Assembly (NCBI GenBank): GCA_051859045.1
Contig: JBHYGK010000006.1
Location: 14,180 to 78,179 of the forward strand
Reading direction: 5' to 3'
Length of the DNA: 64,000 nucleotides
Source: JBHYGK01 sp051859045
Lineage (GTDB): Bacteria > Pseudomonadota > Gammaproteobacteria > Xanthomonadales > Xanthomonadaceae
In this document: positions 51,125-59,420 of the stretch, piece by piece
Layout: each line of letters starts with the position of its first letter
How positions within the stretch are numbered: position 1 is the first letter of the stretch
The notes under the pieces: model-generated
What the model saw: only the letters and a program-made list of their open reading frames with translations
Told to the model about the DNA's origin: nothing
Databases searched by the model: none
Made by a program: the position numbers and the translations under genes

Positions 51125-53646
51125 GCCGCGCGCTCCGTCGCCGCGGCCGCGGCCGGACGGGCCGCCGTCGCCGGGCCCGCGGCGCGCGCGGCGCCGCCGC
51201 TGCGCGCCAGGCGCAGGGCGTTCAGCGTCACCAGCAGCGAGGAGCCCGCCATGCCCAGCGCCGCCATCCACGGCGTCACCACGCCGGCCACCGCGAACGG
51301 GATGGCGACGAGGTTGTAGGCGCTGGCCCAGGCCAGGTTCTGGCGCACCACCGCGCGGGTGCGGCGGGCGAGGTGGACGGCGTCGGCCAGCCGGCCGAGG
51401 TCGTCGCCCAGCAGCACCAGGTCGGCCGCGCGGTGGGCCAGCGGCGCGCCGCCGGCCAGCGCGATCGCGATGTCGGCGCCGGCCAGCACGGGGCCGTCGT
51501 TGATGCCGTCGCCGACCATCGCCACGCGGTGGCCGGCGGCCTGCAGCGCGCGCACGTGGGCGAGCTTGTCCTCGGGCGACTGGCGGGCGCGCCACGGCAG
51601 GCCGCCCATCGCGGCCGCGGCCGCGGCGACCGGGCCGGGGGCGTCGCCGCTGAGCAGCTCCACCGCCAGGCCCTGGGCCTGCAGCGCGGCGATCGCGTCG
51701 GCGGCCTCGCGGCGCAGCGGATCCTCGATGCGGAAGCGGGCCTCGGCGCGCGCGCCGTCGCCCAGCCACAGCGCGCCGTCGTCGGGCTCGCCGGCGGCGA
51801 AGTCGGCGCGGCCCAGGCGCCAGCGGCGGCCGTCCACCACGCCCTCGATGCCGAGCCCGGGATGGGTGCGGCGCTCGGCGGCGGGCGCGGCGCCGGCCGC
51901 GCCGAACGCGCGCTCCAGCGGGTGCCCGCTGCCCGCCTCCAGCGCCCCGGCGATCGCGCCCACCCGCGCGGCGTCGAGCGCGCCGAGCAGGGTGGTGCCC
52001 GCGAGCCGCGGGCGGCCGGTGCTCAGCGTGCCGGTCTTGTCGAGCACGATGGTGTCGGCGCCGGCCAGCGCGTCGAGCGCGTCGGCGCGCAGGCCGAGCA
52101 GGCCGTGCCGGGCGAGCGCGGCGTGCGCCGCCGACAGCGCGGCGGGGATCGCCAGCGACAGCGCGCAGGGGCAGCTGATGACCAGCACCGCGAGGGTGAC
52201 CTCGAACGCGCGCTCCGGCTGGAGCCAGGCCCAGCCCGCCGCGGCGGTCGCGGCGGCCAGCAGCAGCAGCCCGACCACGAAGCGCGAGGCCAGCGCGTCG
52301 GCGACGACGGCGATCCGCGGGCGGGCCTCCTGGGCGCTGGCGACGAGGCGGGCGAGGTCGGAGAGCCGGGTGTCGCGGCCGGTGCGGGCCACGCGCACCA
52401 GCGCGGGGCGCTCGCGGCAGCTCGAGCCCGCGTACACGGGCTCGCCGGCGCGCTTGGCCACCGGCAGGGCCTCGCCGGTGAGCAGGGATTCGTCGAAGGC
52501 CGCGAGCGCGCCGCCGTCGGCGTCGGCCGGCGCGCCGGGCTCGGCCTCGAGCACGCCGTCGGCCGGCACGCTGGCGCCCACCGCCACCTCGACGAGGTCG
52601 CCGGCGGCCAGCCCGGCCACCGGCACCTCGACGCGGCTGCCGTCGGCGCCGACCAGGCGCGCCAGCGCCGGCTGGGCGCGGGCCAGCGCGTCGACCTGCT
52701 GCTGCGCGCGGCGGCGCGCGAACTGCTCGATCGCGCGCGCGGCCAGCAGCAGCAGCACGAACATCACCGCGGCGTCGTACCAGACGTGCGGCCCGCCGCG
52801 CAGGGTCTCGACCAGGCTGGCGAGGTAGGCGAGCAGGATCGAGCCGCCCACCAGCACGTCCATGCCCGGCGCCCGCGCGCGCAGCTCCCGCGCCATGCCC
52901 TGCAGGAACGGCCAGCCGGCGTAGAACACCACCGGCGCGCTGACCAGGAAGGTGATCCAGCGGAAGAAGTCGCGGGTGGCCGCGGGCATCTCGTTGTTGA
53001 CGTCGAGGTAGAGCGCCTCGGCGAACATCATCGCCTGCAGCGTGCCGAGGCCGGCCACGCCGAGGCGCAGCACCAGGGTGCGGCGCTCGCGCTGGCGCTC
53101 GCGCTCCAGCGCCTCGCCCGGCGCGAGGTGGGGGCGGTAGCCCAGCCCGTGCAGGCGCGCGAGCACCGCCGAGAGCGGCGTGGCCGCGGGGTCCCAGCGC
53201 AGCTGCACGCGGCCGGTGACGGCGTTGGCGCCGGCGTCGAGCACGCCGGGCAGCTGGCGCGCGGCGCGGTCCACCAGCCAGGCGCAGGCCGCGCAGCGCA
53301 TGCCCTCGAGCAGGAAGGTCAGCGACGCGCTGCCGTCCTCGCCGGCGACCACGTGGCCGGCCTGGACGTCGGCCCGGTCCCAGGCGCTGAAGTCGGCGTC
53401 GGGCTGGGCGCGCGCGCCGGCGCCGTCGGCGAGGCCGCCCTCGCGCAGCCGGTAGTAGTCGCCCAGCCCGGCCTCGCGGATCCAGCGCGCGGCGGCGCCG
53501 CAGCCCTCGCAGCAGACCGCGCGCGGGGCGCCATCGATCTCGACCTGCGGCGGCGCCACCGGCAGCGGCTCGCCGCAGTGGAAGCAGGCGCCGGCGGCGT
53601 GGGCGTGGGCGTCGGCGCTCGCGGAGGCGCGCGCGGTGTCCTTCAT
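51121..53646 (-). CDS. ccoI: Copper-translocating P1B ATPase CcoI (FixI)
   Basis: 841 aa. An N-terminal Cys-rich region (CFHCGEPLP, CCEGCGAAA) precedes the HMA domain with GMRCAACAWLVD. Then come eight TM helices with ISCPCALSLAIPAAL (CPC copper site), the TGEALPV actuator loop, the phosphorylation motif DKTGTLSTG and VGDGINDGP. It exports or delivers copper to the cbb3 oxidase in the membrane. The start at 53646 overlaps the ccoH stop (ATGA). The longer frame to 54123 is a shadow of ccoH. Confidence 0.96.
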   Translation of the reverse strand: MKDTARASASADAHAHAAGACFHCGEPLPVAPPQVEIDGAPRAVCCEGCGAAARWIREAGLGDYYRLREGGLADGAGARAQPDADFSAWDRADVQAGHVVAGEDGSASLTFLLEGMRCAACAWLVDRAARQLPGVLDAGANAVTGRVQLRWDPAATPLSAVLARLHGLGYRPHLAPGEALERERQRERRTLVLRLGVAGLGTLQAMMFAEALYLDVNNEMPAATRDFFRWITFLVSAPVVFYAGWPFLQGMARELRARAPGMDVLVGGSILLAYLASLVETLRGGPHVWYDAAVMFVLLLLAARAIEQFARRRAQQQVDALARAQPALARLVGADGSRVEVPVAGLAAGDLVEVAVGASVPADGVLEAEPGAPADADGGALAAFDESLLTGEALPVAKRAGEPVYAGSSCRERPALVRVARTGRDTRLSDLARLVASAQEARPRIAVVADALASRFVVGLLLLAAATAAAGWAWLQPERAFEVTLAVLVISCPCALSLAIPAALSAAHAALARHGLLGLRADALDALAGADTIVLDKTGTLSTGRPRLAGTTLLGALDAARVGAIAGALEAGSGHPLERAFGAAGAAPAAERRTHPGLGIEGVVDGRRWRLGRADFAAGEPDDGALWLGDGARAEARFRIEDPLRREAADAIAALQAQGLAVELLSGDAPGPVAAAAAAMGGLPWRARQSPEDKLAHVRALQAAGHRVAMVGDGINDGPVLAGADIAIALAGGAPLAHRAADLVLLGDDLGRLADAVHLARRTRAVVRQNLAWASAYNLVAIPFAVAGVVTPWMAALGMAGSSLLVTLNALRLARSGGAARAAGPATAARPAAAAATERAA

Positions 53647-54170
53647 TCGGCCGCCACCGCCGGCCGCAGTCCGGCGGAGGCCCCGCCGGCCTCGAGGCGC
53701 CCGGCCAGCCGCCAGCCGTCGCCGTCCGGCGCCAGCCGGAGGATCCAGTCGTGCGGGATGGCGGCGGCGCCCTCGGCCGCGGGCAGCCGGCCCTGCCAGG
53801 CCTGGCCGGCGCGCGCGAGCGGCAGGCGATGGTCCTCGGCGCGGGTCGGGTGGCGCAGCTCCAGCCACAGCAGGGCGGGCTGCGCGTCCGCGGCGGGCCC
53901 CTGCAGCTCCACGCGCAGCGCGCCGCTGCCGGCGTCCACCGCGAGGGTGGCGGCCAGGCCGAGGCGCGCGGCCTCGCGGTCGGGGCCGAGGTCGGCCTGC
54001 TGCACCTGGGCGGTGCGGCGGACCGGATCGGGCACGGCGTCCGCGCCGCCCGCGCGGATCGCGATCGCCAGCGTCCACGCGCCGGCCACCACGACCATCG
54101 CGGGCAGGCCGATCACCAGCCACACCAGCGGCTCGCGGTACCAGGGGCGGGACGGGCTCGGCTGGGTCAT
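53643..54170 (-). CDS. ccoH: cbb3 oxidase accessory protein CcoH (FixH)
   Basis: 175 aa. One TM helix near the N-terminus (REPLVWLVIGLPAMVVVAGAWTLA without a cleavage site), then an extracytoplasmic FixH domain (VQQADLGPDREAARLGLAA). FixH stays bound to the mature oxidase during assembly in other bacteria. The sequence is poorly conserved and the call rests partly on position between ccoG and ccoI. It overlaps ccoI by four bases. Confidence 0.88.
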   Translation of the reverse strand: MTQPSPSRPWYREPLVWLVIGLPAMVVVAGAWTLAIAIRAGGADAVPDPVRRTAQVQQADLGPDREAARLGLAATLAVDAGSGALRVELQGPAADAQPALLWLELRHPTRAEDHRLPLARAGQAWQGRLPAAEGAAAIPHDWILRLAPDGDGWRLAGRLEAGGASAGLRPAVAAE

Positions 54171-54201
54171 CGGGGGGCCTTCGGGGCGGACATCGCGGCG
54201 G

Positions 54202-55773
54202 TCATCGGGTCGGGACGGGGGCGAAGAAGCGGCTCTCGGTGTCGCGCGCGGCCTCGGGCTCCTCGGCCGGCACGATCCGGAACACCAGGTCGCGCGAGAC
54301 CCGCGGCGCGCCGGCCGGGGCCAGCACCGTCACCGGCACGTCGAGCACCTGCTCGGGCCCGGCGGACAGCACCAGCGGCCCGCCGACGAGCTCCAGCCCG
54401 CCGGGGTCGACCAGGCTGACCTCGAAGCGGCGCGCCTCGGGGCGCTTGTTGACGATCTTCAGCCGGTAGGCGTTCTCGATGCCACCCCCCGGGGCCTCGC
54501 GGTAGAGCACGTTGCGGTCGCGCAGCACCTCGAGGATCACCGGGGCGCGGTTGAGCACGCCATAGGCCCAGCCCAGGCACAGCACGCTCAGCAGCGCGCC
54601 GTAGATCCAGATGCGCGGGCGCATCACCCGGCTCGGCTTGCCGTCGATCGCGTTCTGGGTGTCGTAGCGGACCAGGCCCTCGGGGTAGCCGAGCTTGTCC
54701 ATCACCGAGTCGCAGGCGTCGATGCACGCGCCGCAGGCGATGCACTCGTACTGCAGGCCGTTGCGGATGTCGATGCCGGTCGGGCAGACCTGCACGCACA
54801 GCGTGCAGTCGATGCAGTCGCCGAGGTCCTCGGGCGAGGCCACCACCGGCGCGGGGCCGAGGTCGTGGTGCTCGTCGACGACCACCGACGTGGTGGCGCG
54901 GGCGCCGACCTGCGCCGAGGCGGCGCTGAGGTGGGTGCTGGCGTGCACGACGGCCGCGGTGGCCTCGCGGTTCGAGAGCAGGCCGCGGGCGCGCTCGAGC
55001 ACGCTCGGCAGGCCGCGCTTGCGCGGGCCGCGCGGCTCGCCGCGGCGCGGGTCGTAGGCGATCACGAGCGTGTTGCGGTCGAGCATCGCGCCCTGGAAGC
55101 GGGCGTAGGGGCACATGTACTTGCAGACCTGCTCGCGCAGCACGCCCGCGTTGCCCCAGGTGGCCAGCGCGTAGAACAGCACCCAGAAGGTCTCCCAGCC
55201 GCCCCAGGCGAAGGGCGCCAGGCGCATCGTGAGCTCGCGGATCGGGGTGAAGAAGCCGACGAAGGTGAAGCCTGTCCACAGCGCGAACACCAGCCACAGC
55301 GCGTGCTTGGCGAGCTTGCGGCGGAGTTTCTCCGCGTTCCACGGGGACGCGTCGAGCTTGATGCGCTTCGCGCGGTCGCCCTCGGTCCAGCGCTCCATCC
55401 ACAGGAAGACTTCCGTCCACACCGTCTGCGGGCAGGCGTAGCCGCACCACAGGCGGCCGGCCAGCGCGGTGAAGAAGAACAGGCTCAGGCCCGCGATGAT
55501 CAGCAGCAGGGCCAGGAAGAAGAAGTCCTGCGGCCAGAAGTTCAGGCCCAGCAGGTAGAACTTGCGCGCCGGCAGGTCGAACAGCACCGCCTGGCGGCCG
55601 TCCCACTGCGCCCAGGGCATCAGGTAGAACAGGCCGAGCAGCACGAACACCGCCAGCGTGCGCAGGCGGGTGAACACGCCCGAGATGTCGCGGGGATAGA
55701 CCTTGCGCTCGGACAGGTACATCGATACCGGCGCGTGGCCGGCCTCGGTGTCGCTGGGGATCTCGCGGCTCAT
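54202..55773 (-). CDS. ccoG: cbb3 oxidase accessory protein CcoG (FixG)
   Basis: 523 aa. Several TM helices in the first half (VFVLLGLFYLMPW, FFLALLLIIAGLSLF, and more). Two [4Fe-4S] ferredoxin motifs follow, CIDCTLCVQVCPTGIDIRNG and CIACGACIDACDS. A further TM and an Ig-like FixG C-terminal domain end the protein. CcoG is proposed to reduce Cu(II) for the oxidase. It is the first assembly gene after the structural genes, with a 34-base gap after the 98 aa ORF. Confidence 0.95.
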   Translation of the reverse strand: MSREIPSDTEAGHAPVSMYLSERKVYPRDISGVFTRLRTLAVFVLLGLFYLMPWAQWDGRQAVLFDLPARKFYLLGLNFWPQDFFFLALLLIIAGLSLFFFTALAGRLWCGYACPQTVWTEVFLWMERWTEGDRAKRIKLDASPWNAEKLRRKLAKHALWLVFALWTGFTFVGFFTPIRELTMRLAPFAWGGWETFWVLFYALATWGNAGVLREQVCKYMCPYARFQGAMLDRNTLVIAYDPRRGEPRGPRKRGLPSVLERARGLLSNREATAAVVHASTHLSAASAQVGARATTSVVVDEHHDLGPAPVVASPEDLGDCIDCTLCVQVCPTGIDIRNGLQYECIACGACIDACDSVMDKLGYPEGLVRYDTQNAIDGKPSRVMRPRIWIYGALLSVLCLGWAYGVLNRAPVILEVLRDRNVLYREAPGGGIENAYRLKIVNKRPEARRFEVSLVDPGGLELVGGPLVLSAGPEQVLDVPVTVLAPAGAPRVSRDLVFRIVPAEEPEAARDTESRFFAPVPTR

Positions 55774-55807
55774 GGGGGGCTCGTCCCGGTGGGGGAGGGG
55801 ACTGGCG

Positions 55808-56104
55808 TCAGCCGGGGGGCAGCGGGCGGTTGAAGCGGCTCGCCGGCCTCAGCAGGATCCAGGTGAACAGGCTCGAGGACGCGGTGGCGGCCCAGAACGC
55901 GAAGAAGCCCAGCGTGTAGCCGAGCTCGCGGCCGACCGGCAGGTCGGGGAAGGTCAGGTCGCGCAGCGCGAGCGGGTCGACGAAGGCGAAGAACGCCATC
56001 GTCGCCACGCCCGCGGCGAAGAAGCTGGGCCAGAGGATCGCCCCGAGCCGCTGCGCGAGCGGCCGGGGCGGGTGGTCGAAACGCGGTTCCGTGAAGTCGA
56101 CCAC
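55808..56104 (-). CDS. Uncharacterised small membrane protein in the cbb3 cluster
   Basis: 98 aa. Not recognised as a named family. Two hydrophobic stretches are visible, AILWPSFFAAGVATMAFFAF (about residues 22-41) and LGYTLGFFAFWAATASSSLF (about 61-80), separated by a short charged loop (DPLALRDLTFPDLPVGRE). The N-terminus (FTEPRFDHPPRPLAQRL) and C-terminus are likely on the same side. It lies 10 bases after ccoP and 34 before ccoG, in the long cco operon, so a role in oxidase assembly or stability is likely but not shown. Confidence 0.75.
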   Translation of the reverse strand: MVDFTEPRFDHPPRPLAQRLGAILWPSFFAAGVATMAFFAFVDPLALRDLTFPDLPVGRELGYTLGFFAFWAATASSSLFTWILLRPASRFNRPLPPG

Positions 56105-56114
56105 GCGGGGCTCC

Positions 56115-57035
56115 TCAGTCGTTGCCGGCGGCGGCGGGGGCGCCGTGCGAGAGCGACCAGACGTAGGCGGCCGCCAGGCGGGCGCGGGTCTCGCCGACGA
56201 TCGGGCCGTGCGCCGGCATCACGCCGGCCCGGCCGCGCAGCACGCCCTCGCGGATGGTGTCGAAGTCGCTGCCGTACAGCCAGATGTCGTCGGTGAGGTT
56301 CGGCGCGCCCAGCGCCGCCATGCCGGTGCCGTCGGGCATGTGGCAGGCCGCGCAGATGGTGTCGAAGCGCGCCTTGCCGGCCGCCGCGAGGCCCGCGTCG
56401 GCCTGCATGCCGGCGAGCTGCTGCACGTACACCGCGACCTCGGTGGCGCCCTGCTCGCCGAGCATGGCCTCCATCGCCGGCATCGCCGCCTGGCGGCCAT
56501 GGATGACGCTGGTGGCGACCTCGTCCGCGCTGCCGCCCCACTGCCACGAGGCGTCGGTGAGGTTGGGGAAGCCGCGCGCGCCGCGGGCGTCGGAGCCGTG
56601 GCAGGTGGCGCAGAAGTTGCCGAACACCGACTGGCCCAGCGCGACCGCCTGGGGGTTGGCCGCGAGCTGGTCGATCGCCAGGCCCTCGAACGGGGCGAGG
56701 GTCTCGGCCAGGCGCGCGTCGGCCTCGGCCTTCTGCGCGTCGTGCTCGCCGGCCGAGCTCCAGCGGCCGACGCCGTCGTAGTGGCCGAGGCCGCCGTACC
56801 AGGCGACGTAGGCGATCGAGAAGAAGATCGTCAGGTAGAAGAGGTTGATCCACCAGCGCGGCAGCGGCTTGTTGTACTCGCTGAGGTCGCCGTCCCAGAC
56901 GTGGCCGGTGGTCTCGGAGTCCGGCAGGTGGGCGTTCGCGCCGCGGCGCTTGGAGGTGTACCACAGGAGCCACAGGCAGCCGACGATGTTGATGGCGACC
57001 AGGACGATGATGAACCAGGACCAGAAGGCACTCAT
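56115..57035 (-). CDS. ccoP: cbb3 oxidase diheme subunit CcoP
   Basis: 306 aa. Two N-terminal TM helices (WFIIVLVAINIVGCLWLLWY and LFYLTIFFSIAYVAWYGGLG), then two cytochrome c domains. The CXXCH motifs are C142-A-T-C145-H146 and C228-A-A-C231-H232, with Met ligands likely in AMPAMEAM and VMPAHGP. It takes electrons from soluble cytochrome c and passes them to CcoO/CcoN. The ATG overlaps the ccoQ stop (ATGA). Confidence 0.97.
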   Translation of the reverse strand: MSAFWSWFIIVLVAINIVGCLWLLWYTSKRRGANAHLPDSETTGHVWDGDLSEYNKPLPRWWINLFYLTIFFSIAYVAWYGGLGHYDGVGRWSSAGEHDAQKAEADARLAETLAPFEGLAIDQLAANPQAVALGQSVFGNFCATCHGSDARGARGFPNLTDASWQWGGSADEVATSVIHGRQAAMPAMEAMLGEQGATEVAVYVQQLAGMQADAGLAAAGKARFDTICAACHMPDGTGMAALGAPNLTDDIWLYGSDFDTIREGVLRGRAGVMPAHGPIVGETRARLAAAYVWSLSHGAPAAAGND

Positions 57036-57217
57036 GGCGTGCTCTCGCGGTTGGGAGTGCGGGGGGCCGGGGCGGCCTGGTCCTCGTCGTCGAGGGGCAG
57101 GCGGGCGGCGGCGTCGAATTCAGGCTGGCGCTTGCGGCTGTAGACCCAGGCGCTGCCGGCGATGAACAGCGCGATGAGGACGCCGGTCACGATGCCGTTG
57201 AAGGTGCCGATGTCCAT
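57032..57217 (-). CDS. ccoQ: cbb3 oxidase subunit CcoQ
   Basis: 61 aa. A single TM helix (GIVTGVLIALFIAGSAWVY) then a charged tail (SRKRQPEFDAAARLPLDDED), the usual CcoQ form. It stabilises the core complex under oxygen in other bacteria. It shares one base with the ccoO stop and overlaps ccoP by four. The longer frame up to 57535 is a shadow of ccoO. Confidence 0.92.
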   Translation of the reverse strand: MDIGTFNGIVTGVLIALFIAGSAWVYSRKRQPEFDAAARLPLDDEDQAAPAPRTPNRESTP

Positions 57218-57828
57218 CAGCGGGCCTCCGGGGCGTGGTGGCCGAGGCCCTGCAGGTAGGCCACGACCGCGTCCATCTCGGTCTTGCCGGTGACCGCTGC
57301 GGCCGCGCCGGCGATCTGCTCGTCGGTGTAGGGGTCGCCGAGGCGCTGCAGCGTGCGCATCCGGGTCTCGAGCCGGCTGGCGTCGATCTCGGCGCGGTTG
57401 AGCCAGCTGTAGGCGGGCATGTTCGATTCCGGCACCACGTCGCGCGGATTGGTGAGGTGCGCGCGGTGCCAGTCGTCGGAGTAGCCGCGCAGGCCGACGC
57501 GGGCCAGGTCGGGGCCGGTGCGCTTGGAGCCCCACTGGAACGGGCGGTCGTACACCGACTCGCCGGCCAGCGAGAAGTGGCCGTAGCGTTCGGTCTCGAA
57601 GCGCAGCGTGCGGACCATCTGCGAGTGGCAGTTGTAGCAGCCCTCGCGGGTGTAGACGTCGCGGCCCGCCAGCTGCAGCGGCGGCAGGGGCTCGACGCCC
57701 GGCAGGGGCTCGATGGCCTCGGCCTGGTACATCAGCGGGACGATCTCGGCGATGCCGCCGAAGCTGATCGCCACCGCGATGCCGATCGCCATCAGGGCGA
57801 CGTTCTTCTCAAGCTTGTCATGGCTCAT
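57217..57828 (-). CDS. ccoO: cbb3 oxidase monoheme subunit CcoO
   Basis: 203 aa. One N-terminal TM helix (ALMAIGIAVAISFGGIAEIV). The heme c motif is C64-Y-N-C67-H68 in REGCYNCHSQM, and the likely Met ligand is in PESNMPAYSWL. It transfers electrons from CcoP to CcoN. It starts 10 bases after the ccoN stop. Confidence 0.97.
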   Translation of the reverse strand: MSHDKLEKNVALMAIGIAVAISFGGIAEIVPLMYQAEAIEPLPGVEPLPPLQLAGRDVYTREGCYNCHSQMVRTLRFETERYGHFSLAGESVYDRPFQWGSKRTGPDLARVGLRGYSDDWHRAHLTNPRDVVPESNMPAYSWLNRAEIDASRLETRMRTLQRLGDPYTDEQIAGAAAAVTGKTEMDAVVAYLQGLGHHAPEAR

Positions 57829-57838
57829 GGCGATCTCC

Positions 57839-59281
57839 TCAGGCGTGGGCGTCGGCGATGGGGGCGAGCACCGGGGAGTCCTCGGTGGAGCGCGCCTGCT
57901 GGAAGGTCTTGAAGACGTTCCAGGCCATCACGAACATGCCGCCCAGCACCAGCACGCCGCCGAGCAGGCGCACCAGGTAGTAGGGGTAGGTGAAGACCAG
58001 GCTCTCGACGAAGGTGTAGGTGAGCGTGCCGTCGGCGTTGGTGGCGCGCCACATCAGGCCCTGCATCACGCCCGCGATCCACATCGAGGCGATGTAGAAC
58101 ACCACGCCGATGGTGTGGATCCAGAAGTGCGCCTCGATGAGCTTGGTGGAGTACATCTCCTTCAGGCCCAGCACGCGCGGGTAGATCATGTACAGCGCGC
58201 CGATCGAGATCATCGCCACCCAGCCCAGCGCGCCGGAGTGCACGTGGCCGACCGTCCAGTCGGTGTAGTGGCTGAGCGAGTTGACCATCTTGATCGACAT
58301 CATCGGGCCCTCGAACGTGCTCATCATGTAGAACGAGAGCGAGACGACGAGGAACTTGATGATCGGGTCGGTGCGCAGCTTATGCCACACGCCCGAGAGG
58401 GTCATGATGCCGTTGATGGCGCCGCCCCACGAGGGCGCGAGCAGGATCAGCGAGAACACCATGCCCAGGCTCTGCGCCCAGTCCGGCAGCGCGGTGTAGT
58501 GCAGGTGGTGCGGGCCGGCCCACATGTAGATGGCGATCAGCGCCCAGAAGTGCACGATCGACAGCCGGTAGGAGTAGATCGGGCGGCCGGCCTGCTTCGG
58601 CACGTAGTAGTACATGATCCCGAGGAAGCCCGCGGTCAGGAAGAAGCCCACCGCGTTGTGGCCGTACCACCACTGCACCATCGCATCGACGGCGCCGCTG
58701 TAGACCGGGTAGGAATGCAGCAGGCTGCTCGGTAGCGCCAGGCTGTTGACGATGTGCAGCAGCGCCACGGCGATGATGTAGGCGCCGAAGAACCAGTTGG
58801 CCACGTAGATGTGCTTGACCGCGCGCTTGGCGATGGTGCCGAAGAACAGCACGGCGTACGACACCCAGACCACCGCGATCAGCACGTCGATCGGCCAGAT
58901 CAGCTCGGCGTATTCCTTGCCCTGGGTCAGGCCCAGCGGCAGCGAGACGGCGGCGGCCACGATGACCAGCTGCCAGCCCCAGAACACGAAGGCGGCCAGC
59001 TTGTCGGACAGCAGCCGCACATGGCTGGTCCGCTGCACCACGTGCAGGCTGGTGGCGAACAGGGCGCAGCCGCCGAACGCGAAGATCACCGCGTTGGTGT
59101 GCAGCGGGCGCAGGCGGCCGTAGCTCAGCCACGGGATGTCCGCGCCGAGGGTGGGCCAGTAGAGCTGGGCGGCGATGATGACGCCCACCAGCATGCCCAC
59201 GATGCCCCATACGAGCGTCATGACGGCGAACTGGCGGACGACCTTGTCGTTGTAAGTGCTTGGCACGGTGGTCGTGGACAT
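57839..59281 (-). CDS. ccoN: cbb3-type cytochrome c oxidase catalytic subunit CcoN
   Basis: 480 aa, about 12 TM helices. Heme and copper ligand histidines are seen in LRPLHTNAVIFAFGG, QWWYGHNAVGFFLTAGFLG, WAGPHHLHYTALPDW and DWTVGHVHSGALGW. It reduces oxygen to water with high affinity. The start at 59281 follows AAGGGGA; a longer frame to 59347 would cross the FNR-type promoter. It is the first gene of the ccoNOQP-x-GHIS-tauE operon. Confidence 0.97.
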   Translation of the reverse strand: MSTTTVPSTYNDKVVRQFAVMTLVWGIVGMLVGVIIAAQLYWPTLGADIPWLSYGRLRPLHTNAVIFAFGGCALFATSLHVVQRTSHVRLLSDKLAAFVFWGWQLVIVAAAVSLPLGLTQGKEYAELIWPIDVLIAVVWVSYAVLFFGTIAKRAVKHIYVANWFFGAYIIAVALLHIVNSLALPSSLLHSYPVYSGAVDAMVQWWYGHNAVGFFLTAGFLGIMYYYVPKQAGRPIYSYRLSIVHFWALIAIYMWAGPHHLHYTALPDWAQSLGMVFSLILLAPSWGGAINGIMTLSGVWHKLRTDPIIKFLVVSLSFYMMSTFEGPMMSIKMVNSLSHYTDWTVGHVHSGALGWVAMISIGALYMIYPRVLGLKEMYSTKLIEAHFWIHTIGVVFYIASMWIAGVMQGLMWRATNADGTLTYTFVESLVFTYPYYLVRLLGGVLVLGGMFVMAWNVFKTFQQARSTEDSPVLAPIADAHA

Positions 59282-59305
59282 GCGGATCCCCTTGGTGGCG
59301 CGCGG

Positions 59306-59347
59306 ATTGTCCGCCCGCCCCCGGTGCGGCGTTTTGACGCGGGTCAA
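59306..59347 (-). promoter_or_regulatory. FNR-dependent class II promoter of the cbb3 operon
   Basis: TTGAC-N4-GTCAA (59334-59347) is a perfect FNR/ANR-type palindrome. On the minus strand GACAAT (59311-59306) is a -10 candidate (4 of 6). The predicted start is 59299, putting the box centre (59340.5) at exactly -41.5. The leader would be only 18 bases, holding the AAGGGGA ribosome site. The fnr gene at the other end of the cluster is the likely activator. Confidence 0.8.
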
Positions 59348-59420
59348 GACCGCGCGGGGGCAGCGGGCGATGGCCCGCCGCGCCGTCCCCTCCCCGGGCC
59401 GGCGCGGCGGCGGAGCGCGG

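Noticed and set aside
51373..55833. A 1,486-codon plus-strand open frame opposite ccoG-ccoH-ccoI, and similar frames at 945-4169, 8869-12132 and 11929-15270
   Set aside because: They are Ala/Gly/Arg/His-rich shadows produced by very high GC at third codon positions. The opposite strand holds clear conserved genes.
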